Positions 47,001 through 57,769 of a stretch of 64,000 bases of DNA are shown piece after piece. Numbering within the stretch: position 1 is the stretch's first letter; every line of letters starts with the position of its first letter. Source of the DNA: Trichosporon coremiiforme (lineage: Eukaryota > Basidiomycota > Tremellomycetes > Trichosporonales > Trichosporonaceae); the NCBI GenBank assembly GCA_039545355.1, contig BCJJ01000027.1:1-64000 (forward strand), in the 5' to 3' direction. The notes below the pieces were generated by a model. It worked only from the letters and a program-made list of their open reading frames with translations. It ran no database searches and was not told where the DNA came from. The translations under genes were made by a program, and so were the position numbers.

Positions 47001-50000
47001 TGGTCGCCCCCCTGGCATCGAAGCGCGGCCACAGCGAGCAGCCAGTGCATTTCAATGCAGTAGACTAAGCCCTCAGTGTAGAAGACGGTCTCCAGGCCCG
47101 ATTCCATCGACTGCTGGATCTCGTCGACCGGGGCGTCGAATAGCAGTTTCAGTCGCAGCGTCAGGCAGTCGTACACGCCGCGGTGCATGTGGAAGCTTTG
47201 CGTTGCTTCGTAGTCGTTGAGTCCAAAGAATTGCCCTAGCAAGATCCACGGCTCTTCACCTAAAGGACGAGCGAGGTTCTCCGCGTACTGGAACGTCATG
47301 TTGAACAAAACGTGGTGGCTGGTGGTCGCATACGCCTTAATCATGTCGTACCGCCTCGCACAGATGTCCCACGCAACAGGTATCTTGGAGAACAGTCGCG
47401 CGGCCATGTCGAGTGCCACTGTGTCTATGACTATGTTAGCAATCGACGCGCCAACCTGTAGGAATGAACTCACAGCTTCCGATTTCAAAGTCAGCGCGGC
47501 TGACAGACGCCTCGAACGAGCGGTCCATTTCTTCGGTCACCCTTTCCAGAGCCTGGAAGAAGTGAGCCTGTCCAGCAATGGCAACCAACGCAGCACTTGA
47601 AAGGAATGTGCCTGGCCTCGTGGTCGTGCATCGTTTGGCAAGACGCAGCAGTGCATTCTGGACGGGGGGATTGTTGATCTTCAGACAGTCAGCTTGTGGG
47701 CCCATCGAGTTAATGCCACGTACCGTCATGGAGTGCACAGCAAGGAGATACGCCGTGCTGTCCTGGATGCTGCCCAAACCTCTGGCGATGGATAGGCCAA
47801 TCCGGAAGATGTAGAAACGCTGCTGAGGTTGGGTAATGTAGATCGTCGGGCCAGCGTAACTGATCAAGTCCATGATCAGCGCCTCGTTGCTCCACTCCTC
47901 AGGTTTGACAGGTGCCGTCGGCTGTGCAAAGAGTTGGCGTTCGAACTCCGCGACTTCCTCTACGGTCCTCGGTTCCCAGAGCGCGATATTGCGAGGGTTC
48001 TCGAGGCCATAGCTGAACTCGTCTAGGCAGGCAAGCATCTCCTCGACGGCTTCTCTGTAGTTCATGCTCGTAACAAGCTGTCTGACGAGAAGCGTCGAGG
48101 TCGCGATCTTCTCCTTCGGTGTCTCGCAGAGGGGCTTGATCTGCTCCAGCATCTCGAATGCAGACTCGTGCTCATGAAAGATGCTGGCAAGCTCAGCTGA
48201 GCAGTTGATGAAGGCGAATGTCATGCGTCGGTGCTCCTTGACCCAGGCCGAAACGCCGCCAGAATCCATGATGATCTGCTGAGCGAAATGGACGAAGTGG
48301 TGGGCAGCGAGGAGGTTGGACGCTGTGATCGCTCGCTGAGTCGCTTCCAGAATGAGCGCAACTAGATCGGCGTCGGAAGCCACCTGGCGGCCGAGGCGTC
48401 GGGCCGCCATGGCTCGCTCAACGGCATCGTTGACATATCGTCCGATGACTGCCTTGTTGGTCAGGATGTGGTATGCTTGGCCGTGAACGATGCCCTCTTC
48501 CTCAGAAGGAATGAGCCTCTGGGCCGCGGTCTGCCTGTCAGTTGAATCATGGTGTCATAGCTTACCCGCTGCTTGTCATGACTGAACCGAACAGTTCCGT
48601 TCTTGACGACGAGGGCATTCGTTGATGCAGCGAGCTGGATCGTGGTCTCAATCTCGGCCGGCGACTTGCCCAAAGTCTCGGCAAGCAGTGGGATGCCGAT
48701 TCCCGCGGAAGGGAGGTGAGAGAGGAGCTTCCCGTTAGCTACGGTCCAGGGGAGCGTAACGTACCATGAACAGCCGCTGGATCTCCGGAGATAAGCGCCG
48801 CATCACGCCTTCAAGATAGGAGTCGAAGCTCGCGTCCGAAAGATACCCTTGCAGTGCAGCCAAGTCAAATCTCCACTGCAGACTATCGTAATCAAACGCC
48901 ACGACGCCTTCCTTGAAAAGCGTCGTCATCAGAGTCGTCAAGAACAGGGGACTTCCTCCAGTCTCCCCGTACAGGAAGCTCGAAAACGCCTCGCCAGAGC
49001 TCGCTACCCTGTCGTTCAGACAGATGTTGATGTACTGCCGGACAGCCTCCTCGTTGAACGGGCCGACGTGGAGGTTTAACGCGCTGGCCGAAAGAGCCGT
49101 CTGTGACGATGGGTGTGGTGACCCCGAGCGCGCCATGGTGACCAGGAGAACATGGTTAAGAGGCTGACTGCCGTCCATCAGATCTCGCCAGATCTCGACC
49201 TCCTCGTCGCTGAGCCACTGAATGTCGTCGATCAGGAGAACGAGTGGGCGGGTTTTCGAAGCGAATACCTGCAGCAGTTGTCGCGACCAGCCACGGAAAG
49301 CGATTAAAAACTTGCTCCACTCGAGTGACGGCGGCGGCGGTGCTTGATCCTCCCAGATGAGGCGACGGGTTTCCGGCGGAAGCATCGAGACGAAGAACAC
49401 CCATTGAGATCCGAGGACGAGCTTGATCTTGGCCATCCACTCCTTTGAGTCTTCACGAGGATCCGTCAAGACACGGTCCAGCAGAGACTGAAATACCTGG
49501 TTGAAGCTGATCAGAGGCTTCTGCTCCATTGGTTGCGACCATCCGATCAGGCAGGAGGTGCCTTGCTCTCTGCCTTCCAGCGCTTGAGACCATTGCTCCA
49601 CCAGCCATGTCTTGCCGGTACCGGTGTTACCCCAGATATTGACTGCACGGCTCAACGCAGTGCCCTTCGCGACGGACTCGAAGGCAGAGTCGAGAACCTC
49701 AAGATGTGCCTTGCGATCGATCACGGTCGAGGGAAGATGGAAGCGAGATATCCGGTCGACCTCACCGACAGTGAACTTGGCGAGGTCGCCGTTCGTCCGG
49801 CAGATCTGCGACAGCTTCCGGAGATCATAGATCAGGGAGTCGAAATTGTGATATCGGTCTTCCGGATCCTTCGCCAGCGCCAACATGATGATGTCCGACA
49901 AATGTTTCGGAGGAAGATCGATCGCTCCCTTGGTGCGCTTGTGCACATCCTTCAGAAAGTCCAGCGGCGGCTCGGCGGTGTCGGTGACATGCTTGTGGAT

Positions 50001-51318
50001 GTCGGCGAGGATGTCCACGCTCGAGATATCGGGGCCGACACTGCCGTCGATTGTTTTGCCCGTGATGAGCTCATAGGCGAACACCCCCCAGCCGTAGATG
50101 TCATTGCTCCTCTCGACACGCTTGGTCATGGCCACCTCCGGTGCCATATACCGAAGGTGGGAGACGATGAATTGCTCGCTCAAAGAGGTTGCGGTGTGTT
50201 GTAAAGGATCTCGGGTGAATAGAGACGAGGAAGCGAGCATTGGCGGAAGGATGTCCTGGAGTAAGAGCCCGGGCAGCGCGGTAGAGTGCCACAGCTGGTC
50301 AACAATGACCTGATTATTCGCAAACCAGAACACGCTCGGGTGACAGAAATTGAGCGAGAGTCTCCTCTCATGGAGCGCGCGCAGGCACTGGGCCGACTGC
50401 ATCAGCAGGTTGCAAGCTTCGGCCCAGTCTACGGGCATCGGTTTCCCGTCGGCGCCGAGAGACTTCTGCATCGGCCAGCCGGGACCTATCGTCTGCTCCC
50501 ACACGTCCAGAAACGGTCCGACATCGACTTCAGCGCCTTCCGTGACGAACCAGAGTCCCAAATCATCTTCCCACCATGCGATGACCCGACATGGTGGTCG
50601 GAACCTCCGAGGAAACCCCTTCTCGGATGCCGAAGTGGACGGACCTGAGGAGCATGAACTCGGTGAGGAAGGAGGGTCGTCGCTGGTCTGGACAAAAGGA
50701 AGGGTTCCCGCCTTGACCTGTGCTTGTCGACGAAAGTACGCCGCTGCTGGAGTGTCAACATTGCTCCCCAGCTCGAAGGGTGCGACCTCCGAGGAAACCC
50801 ATTCTCGGATGTCGGAGTGGACGGACCTGAGGAGCATGAACTCGGTGAGGAAGGAAGATAGTCGCTGGTCTGGACAACAGGAAGGGTGTCGATCGCCTTG
50901 ACCTGTGCTTGTCGACGAAAGTACGCCGCCGCTGGAATGTCAACATTGCGCCCGAGCTCGAAGGGTGTGGTGTGTCACTTACAAACAGGGTTACCGTGCG
51001 GGCAGAAACTAGTCATGTCAGCATGAGCCAAACGGGTCGCACGCACTGAAACTGCACTCTCGTGCCCGGCGATACCTCCTCAAACGGCGGGTAGTCGATT
51101 GTCGGCTTGTACGATGCGGTGCCGACAACCCAGTCTGCCCGGTCAAGATGCTGCCCTCGTGCACCGAAGCCCGTTGTTAAGGCTGGAAAGGTGGCGTTGG
51201 TAGCGAACACCCTAGAGTCGATGAAGACGTCGTACAGGCCGCGAACCGCGAGATCGGCATCTGGCGGGAGCGTCGCGGCAGTGCCCACCGATGTTGCGGA
51301 AATGGAGGGTCCAGACAT
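44048..51318 (-). CDS. Group X hybrid histidine kinase (CHK1/Mak2-3 type)
   Basis: Large phosphorelay sensor. Exons are 51047-51318, 50983-51008, 48765-50746, 48566-48727, 47474-48530 and 44048-47430, giving 2293 aa. Order: an N-terminal protein-kinase-like domain (about 100-430, with YMAPEVA at about 300); an AAA-type ATPase (Walker A GNTGTGKT near 470, LLIDDIQWL as Walker B); a helical TPR-like region; GAF (about 1490-1655); HisKA with His1686 in SHELRSPL; HATPase_c (NLLSNAVKFTPPG, EDTGVGIP, GSGLGLVIS); and a receiver with VVDDAPVN, Asp2126 in LLDLQMPVLDG and Lys in LDKP. This is the layout of fission yeast Mak2/Mak3 and Candida Chk1, which act in peroxide and cell-wall signalling. The N-terminal domain lacks clear HRD and DFG motifs, so it is probably a pseudokinase. 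A partial second copy of the exon-3 start lies in the upstream intron. Confidence 0.93.
50603..50967 (-). repeat. Tandem duplication spanning an intron end and exon start in the histidine kinase gene
   Basis: Two adjacent direct copies, 50603-50782 (180 bp) and 50785-50967 (183 bp), differ by a few substitutions and a 3-bp indel. Each copy, read on the minus strand, holds an intron end (ATGTTGACAYTCCAG) followed by exon sequence coding AAYFRRQAQVKA. The copy nearer the gene end is the real start of exon 3 (50746). The upstream copy forms a potential exon at 50787-50931 whose frame is still open and whose indel is in frame. Confidence 0.9.
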
Positions 51319-53545
51319 GGCGGGCGATTTGGGGGATTGAGGAGGCAACTGAATGATGAATAGTTGACGTTGACAATGATATCGTGTATGCGGGCAACTA
51401 CTGGATCAACATCTCCGAACAGCAATGCGAGGAAGATTAGCGGATGAGGTAAGACGGTGTCGGGAGGACGGCCGATGGGGCGAGCGCGCAGGGGGACTGG
51501 TTGACGGTGTGACGCTGGACTGCGGCAAAAAGAGCAGTAGCGAGTTCGGTGGGGCCGATTTGAAAGTCGGAATGAGTAAGACGTAGGTATACCACAAGAC
51601 GAGTTGAAAAAAGAGTGAAGAAGGTGTAGAGCACGAGCGAAAGAGGGAGTGTGGTCGATGCAAGAATGCGGTGTGTGGGAGTGGATGGGGATTGGGAAGG
51701 ATGGAGTCGAGAGACCAGCGACTGGGTTACTGAACAGGGATGCTGGGTATTGGAAGCGTCGGTTGTGGTATCCTGGACGAAGGTGAGAGAAGCGAACAAG
51801 AGGCTGCGAGCATAGAGTCGAGGCGGTTCAGGCTGGTGGACCTGGCTGATCCAGCTTTGTGCGATGGTTCACGGCGAACGCGGGTGAGGGAGCTGGAGGA
51901 GCAAAGCCTAACAGGGCGCTATGTATGAGTGCGGCTGAGGGCTATTAGGGTGTCAGGGAACTGTGAGCGGCGAACAGCTGGAGAGCTGGTGGTCGTACGG
52001 TGGTGCCAGGCTCAGCATGCAGCGATGGGCGCCGTACAGTGGGTATCCGACTGATCCAGCCAGCAGCCGTCCAGCGCACCCAGCGTCCATTACTATCTGG
52101 CCCAGCTGGCCTCGTTCGGGCCTAACACTCTTCATGGCGCGCCTCTTCCGCCACTGACTTCATCGTGGAATGTTAGGTTCTGGGTAAAGGGCAGGAAGGC
52201 TTGGGCCCGACACCATGTTGCGTGCCTACACCAAGGACACGGTCCTTTCGTCCTGCCTAGAGTCTTTCCACCCGCGGCTCGCGCGCTCACATCGTTGTGC
52301 AGATCGTCGGACGAGGATCCGCGGACCAACGTGTTGCGAGCGCAGACTAAACAACGGGACGGGAGCCTGGCATTCACTGCGGAAATCACTGAGGAGAGCT
52401 CCGTGCGCCCGACCGACAGCGTGCCGCAGAGTGCGGAGCGTTTACCAGTAGTAGTTTATCAGTGAGAGTATCGGAGAAGGCGTGTCACAAGCTCAACCTA
52501 GGCTCTTCAACGCGCTCCTCAAACCTCGAGCCTGGTGCCTTCAGGTTTCCTTTGATGGGGGACCAGGGTCGTGCGGCCGATGTCGTACTAGGGCGCCTTA
52601 ATTTAGTGGCTTCCGGCGAATTTGGTGATTAGGATGCAGGCTAATCAAGCAAGACACCGAAGGCACGGGAAGGGTTTGCTTCATTACAAAATTGCTACTG
52701 CTGTAGTCCCACCCACAGATGGTTGTCACCTCGCCGGATATCAAGGGCAGAACCACATGCTACTTCGGCAGCGGCCGCCTGTGGATCCTGGAACGCCCGC
52801 AAAACCTGCTCCCTTTCCTCCTCGCCGCCGCAGCCGCAGCTGGAGCAATGGAGTTTGCCCACCCCGCCCAGCCACGACGTCATCGCAACCTTGAATCCTG
52901 GAACTGAACACGCCTCACCTTCAACCCTTCCTGGCATCCTTTCGCTGTTTGTGCAGCATTGCAGGAGCCAAAGGAGGCGCCCCCGGGAAAAGTTGCGCCA
53001 CCCAAGCCCAGCCAGTAACAGTGCCGCAAGGAAACCACTCACCTCATGCATTCACGCACCGCTGATGGCGCAGAAGCCCCATGTGCTGGGTGGTGTCCAG
53101 AATCCAGAACGTTTGGAGCTGTGGAAGGCGTCGGGCGAGGCGTTCGCTCAGGGCAAGGTGTGACTGCTGGCAGATCTCGAAGCACCAAGCGGTGTGGGCA
53201 GGTCACGTGAAGCCCCAGCTTGAATGGCCACGCGACACGCACACTACGCTGGAAGGTGGACGCAGCTGCGGGCAGCGGCATCAAACGCTGACTGGCCAGC
53301 GAGCCGGCGGCGACTCCCAGTGCTGTCTAATGTCGTCAGCGTCATGCGTCACAGGTCACTCCGGCGCTATAATCAGTCGCGCTGTCGTGTCGCCAACCTT
53401 CATCAGCTATCCTTTCCTTGTCATCAAGCACACCCGTCTCTTGGACACTACTCAACCACTCCCCGACACCACAGCAGGCTCTCACAGCAGTTGACGAGCA
53501 ACCTACCACGCCTGGCGGCAAACCTCCCACAGGCAGACAATCACA
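51319..53545. other. Intergenic region upstream of the histidine kinase
   Basis: About 2.2 kb with no supportable gene. The left part, pyrimidine-rich on the minus strand, is probably the kinase promoter and leader. The right end, near 53370-53540, is CT- and CA-rich and is the promoter and leader of the carrier gene. Open frames in the middle are short and show no family resemblance. Confidence 0.6.
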
Positions 53546-54627
53546 ATGGGGTTCTTCAGCACGATCCTGACCATGATCCTCGCCGAGTTCATGGTCGTGG
53601 CCACGATCGCGGTCACGCTGCCGTTCTCGATGCCCGTCATCGGCGCGCTGCAGCGTCTCCGTGCGAACTACAACCCGCGCGGCTTCGGCCTCGACGGCGC
53701 TGAGTCGAGGTGAGTACATCGTTGATGCCGCATAACGTTCCCTGTCACACGTCTCGGCTGTATCCGATTGCAAGGAGAGCTCTTATCTAACGGCAGCGTC
53801 GGTCCTCGCCTCGTCGGCATCTACGACACCCTGCTCCGCACCAAGCGCCTCGAAGGCTGGTACGGCCTATACAAGGGTAAGCTACTTCCGTCACTGGCAT
53901 AGCTAATGTCCCAGGTGTCATCGCCAGCTTCATCACGTCCGTCATCACGTCCTCGGTCGCGATCCTGCTTATCGGCGGTGGACTTATCGGTGGCAAGAAG
54001 ACGGACGCGGAGGACGTCGAGGTTGGGGGCGGCTTTGCGATTCTGCTCGGTACGCTGATCCTCGGTATCGTCAACGTGCCCGCGTCCATCATCGTCAACC
54101 GCGCCATCATTACTCCCTACCGCCTTCCGGCTAACGTGCGCGAGTCTCTCCGCATCCTACTCTCACCTCACGAGCTGCAAAAGCCCGTCCGTCTCTTCGC
54201 GACGCCGGGTATGATGACTGGTGTGGCTCTCCGCTGCGCCTGTCTCCCGCTCATGATCGTCATGCGCCGCCTCATCGCCGGCAACGACCTCCGTGCCGCC
54301 TCTTTCGGTGGCCTGCTCGCCTTCGCCCTCTTCCAGGCCCTCAGTGCTGCGTGGATCACGCCGATCGACGTCGTCGTGACCAAGCTCTCGGTGCAGCCGA
54401 ACCAGGGCGGTGAGGTCAGCGTCGAGGACCCCGACGGAGATACGCCCGAGGGCCTGCGCTTCGCGGGCACGGACGAGGACGTCGTCGGCCTCCGCCCCAC
54501 CACGGACCCGTACGCCGGATTCCGGGACGCGGTGCGCAAGATTGTAGACGAGGAAGGGTGGCAGGCCCTGTACCGCGGTTGGTGGTGGACTAGCATCGCC
54601 GCCGTCGTCTCGGCCCTCCACACGTAG
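53546..54627 (+). CDS. Mitochondrial carrier-like membrane protein
   Basis: Three exons, 53546-53709, 53797-53876 and 53915-54627, give 318 aa, the normal carrier length. Carrier features are partly degenerate: LPFSMPVIGALQRLRANYNP in the first repeat, EGWYGLYKG after it, PLMIVMRRL in the second and WITPIDVVVTKLSVQ in the third, which keeps the P-x-D element, and a final DEEGWQALYRGWWWTS of the carrier type. Six hydrophobic segments can be counted. The incomplete PX[DE]XX[KR] motifs resemble non-transporting or outer-membrane relatives such as Ugo1 or MTCH proteins more than a classical metabolite carrier. No substrate can be proposed. Convergent with SSU1. Confidence 0.75.
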
Positions 54628-54935
54628 GCGTACCCAGCGAGAGGAGCGAACAACTATCTGTGAACGATGAGCAGTGAGTTGGAGGGAGAAAGGGAAGGTG
54701 GAGGACGGTGAGAAGAAGCGAAGCCATGAAAGAGGACAAACATAGACGTTTCCGTTTCAGCTTGGGCGAAATGCAATGAATAATGAGTACGGGAGCGTTG
54801 CAACCGAGTGTCTTGACAGGGAGTGAGCAGCTCACACGCCCAACTAATGACCTCTGCACAGCTCGGTGACAATGCAAGGATACATGTCTATTATATAACC
54901 ACGACATCCATCTACCTCTTCCCGTGCTACCTCTC
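54628..54935. other. Convergent 3' region between the carrier gene and SSU1
   Basis: About 308 bp between two stop codons, so it contains both terminators and 3' UTRs. No gene seen. Confidence 0.6.
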
Positions 54936-56686
54936 TTATAGCCTTGGATTCTCAAGATAATCCTTCGGCTCACGACTGGCGACCCTGTGCGCTGTCTCGC
55001 TAAACGTCTGTCCCGCCTCAATGTCCTGCCTTGAGATACGTCTCGTGAGGCCATGCTCTTCGCGGTCCTTCTTCGCCTGCCACAGGATGCGTTCTACGAT
55101 TCCGTCGGGCGACTCCTGGACCTCGGGCGCGCGGAAGAAGCGCCCGTCAAAGCTCGTCCAGCATGTCAGCACCATGACGTAGAGCCAGTGCACGATGACC
55201 TGGGCGGAGAGGAAGGCCGCAATCACCTTGAACGCGGGCGAGGAGAGCTCGTCGGCTAGTGTGATCGTGGCCGTGGCCCAGACGCTGTGTCGTTAGCTAC
55301 TGGTCACTCTTTCAGCCCCGATGACTTGGGCGCCTGTCGGCGCCTAAGGCTGAGGAGGAGAGAGTACTCACCCGATCGGGAACGTGATGCCCCAAAGGCC
55401 GATATGGAACTTGTCTGGTCCGAGCCAGACCCAGTTTTTCCTGAGCGCGTAGAGGGCCTGCGCGAACGCCAGGATGTAGAAGCAGAGCGCGAGACCCCAG
55501 AGAACCAGACTCGCGACGAGGCAGCCGCCATAGATCCCGTCCGCGATAGTGCGGTTCGCGTCCATGCTCAGTTTCGGCAAGAGCGGCATGTTGTACTCCC
55601 ACACAAGATTGCGCGCCGTCAGGCCGAGAGAGGCGATACCGTAGCTTCCCTGGCCGCAGGGGCCCAGCGGGAGGAAGGAGGCCATCACAGCGCCGAGCTT
55701 CGGAGGGCCCACCGTGATCGTCTTATACATGATGATTGTGATTATCATCATTGCGAGCGGGACACCTGTGCCCCACACCACGAGGGCGACGTAGAGCGTT
55801 GCGCGTGCCAGGGCAGGGTCATAGGGCAGCATGGCCGTTGCGACGACGGCGCCCGAAGCAGCCGCGACGACGGTCGAGACGATCGGGAGGAGTAACGTGG
55901 GTGCAATGGCGGCAGCGGCGTGCGTTTGCAGCGCGAACATGACAAAGATCATGCCGAGGTTCACGATGATGGCTACTATCACGTCGATCCACCACAGACC
56001 CAGCGCTAGTCGCGCCCAGTTCCGGCCCCAGGCGGGGACGCAGGAGAAGGCAACCATGTTCTGGAGTCAGCTACACATTTTCCCCTCCCGCAGTTCCCTT
56101 CCTGTTCCCCTTCCGTTTGCTGCTCTTCCTACTCATTTTCTCTTCGTCTCCTTCCTTCCCTCGTCCGCGTTCGCCACCGCTCCGCTCATCGCCTTGTACT
56201 CACCACAATGGTCACAAAGCCCATCGGGAGACAACCCCAGAACATGCTCGCTGTGACGTGCTCGAGCGTGATGCGGAAGCTGTTCTTGAACTTAAGGTAC
56301 CGGTACGCCGTCAAGAACAGGAGGGCCACGAAGATGACCACGTTCAGGACGAAAACGATGTCTCCGAGGATCCGGAGCCATCGCGCGTGATAGGGAAAGT
56401 TGTACAGGAGGATGGACGAGATGCCCGTCCCCATGTTGATCGAGAAGAAGGACGGCGACGTGTGCAATGCGCGATAGCTCAGTCTTCTGTTCAAGGTCGC
56501 ACGCGCCGCAACTGCAGCCTGGGCTGGCGCGGGCAGCCCGTTCGTGTCGCCGTCATTGTGCTCCGGTGAGGGGATCATGTTTCCTCGGCTCTCCTTCGGT
56601 GAGCCGTGGGAGGTGCCGGTGTGGGCCGTGCTTGTCGTTGTGGTAGTAGCCGTCGAGATCGAAAGCGGCCTGGACAACGCAGACAT
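54936..56686 (-). CDS. SSU1: Sulfite efflux pump, TDT family
   Basis: Plasma-membrane exporter of sulfite in the tellurite-resistance/dicarboxylate transporter family. Exons are 56204-56686, 55372-56060 and 54936-55284, giving 506 aa. The signature is SPSFFSINMGTGISSILLYN then FPYHARWLR, the start of the transporter core, followed by about ten membrane helices, including FVTIVNMVAFSCVPAWGRN and LGPCGQGSYGIASLGLTARN. N-terminal residues 1-80 are Ser/Thr-rich and cytosolic. The cytosolic tail ends YLENPRL. Introns are 143 and 87 nt. Export of sulfite detoxifies the product of cysteine breakdown and, in keratin-degrading fungi, helps reduce keratin; the role here is inferred from family. Confidence 0.92.
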
Positions 56687-57769
56687 CGGGATAGTCGGTG
56701 GATGCCTTGTGTTTGCTTTGGTTGGTGAAGCTCCTGGTGCACGAGACTCTAGTTGAATGCTCGTCTGGACTCGATGTTCGTTCGAGTCTCGTGCTCCGCT
56801 TAGTTCTTGTGTGCTACTGTCATGAACGGGGGAACCAGGCTCAGACCGGGTCGTACCAAGTCGGGATTGGGGATGGGGATGGGGATGGGGATGGGATGGA
56901 TTTGGAATGCGAGAGGGGCGATAAGATGTAGGTCAAACCGACGAGTACGCTGTCGGTCGAGTCAATTGATGCGGTTCGCAAGTATTCGGACAACGAAGTG
57001 CGATGAGCAATGGTGTGAAGACGAGATGTGGACTGGAAAACCTGGATCTGAGCAGAAGCAGCAGCAAGAGCGGAGCCCGGAGCTTAGCGGCCGGGGGGCA
57101 CAACGGGTACGGCCGCGTCTCAAAGTAGTTACCGACACCGACTGTATTCGCCTGCTGCAATTCGTAATCCGCCAGCGGAAAGTTACCTTCAGTCGTGCTC
57201 TGCATCTGACTTCAATACAAAATAGAACCTCCACCAGGATCCAGCGGCGTCTGCTTAGTCCTCGTCTACAGACGTGCTGTAGTGTCGCCTGTCAGTCTGC
57301 CCAAAACAGCATGCACCCTGACATTGCAGGTCAAATTCGATCGTAATTGGCGCACAGGAACCGTTGCAGTTCGGAATCTGACAGGCCGCAATGACCGTCA
57401 AGCGCCACCCCCGCACCTCGACACTGGCTGTAACGAAGCCGGAACTGGATGGTTTGTCACCTATGCTTCCCCCGACTCGGACAGCAGTTGTCTTCCACGA
57501 TCAGTTCCGGGCAGACCTCTGCTGCTGTTCGGCTTCGGATCCGCCCGAAGGCCTAGAACGATCGCGGGGGCGACTTCGGCGGCGTCTTGGATGTTATTAA
57601 GGAACGCCGCCCAGCGACCATCCGAATCATGGCCTATTACATCATGACATAGAGTGGCGGCGGGGTGCTCCTTGTACGTCTGCGCCATTTCCTGCACATT
57701 GGACGGCTTGCATGCTACAACGTTGTCTACATATTCTGCTCGGATCAATGGAAACTGTTCTGCTGACTG
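56687..57769. other. Intergenic region upstream of SSU1
   Basis: About 1.1 kb with the SSU1 promoter on the left and the 3' flank of the F-box gene on the right. It contains a G-run repeat at 56869-56895, listed separately. No gene seen; the open frames lack family resemblance. Confidence 0.6.
56869..56895 (+). repeat. GGGGAT tandem repeat with G-quadruplex pattern
   Basis: Four GGGG runs separated by AT and followed by a GGG run form a perfect short-loop G-quadruplex pattern. It lies about 183 bp upstream of the SSU1 ATG, with the G-rich strand being the template strand of SSU1. Confidence 0.8.

Noticed and set aside
50486..50946. Frames that read straight through the duplicated kinase segment as separate small genes
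   Set aside because: They are alternative frames of the two exon copies and have no start context or conservation of their own.
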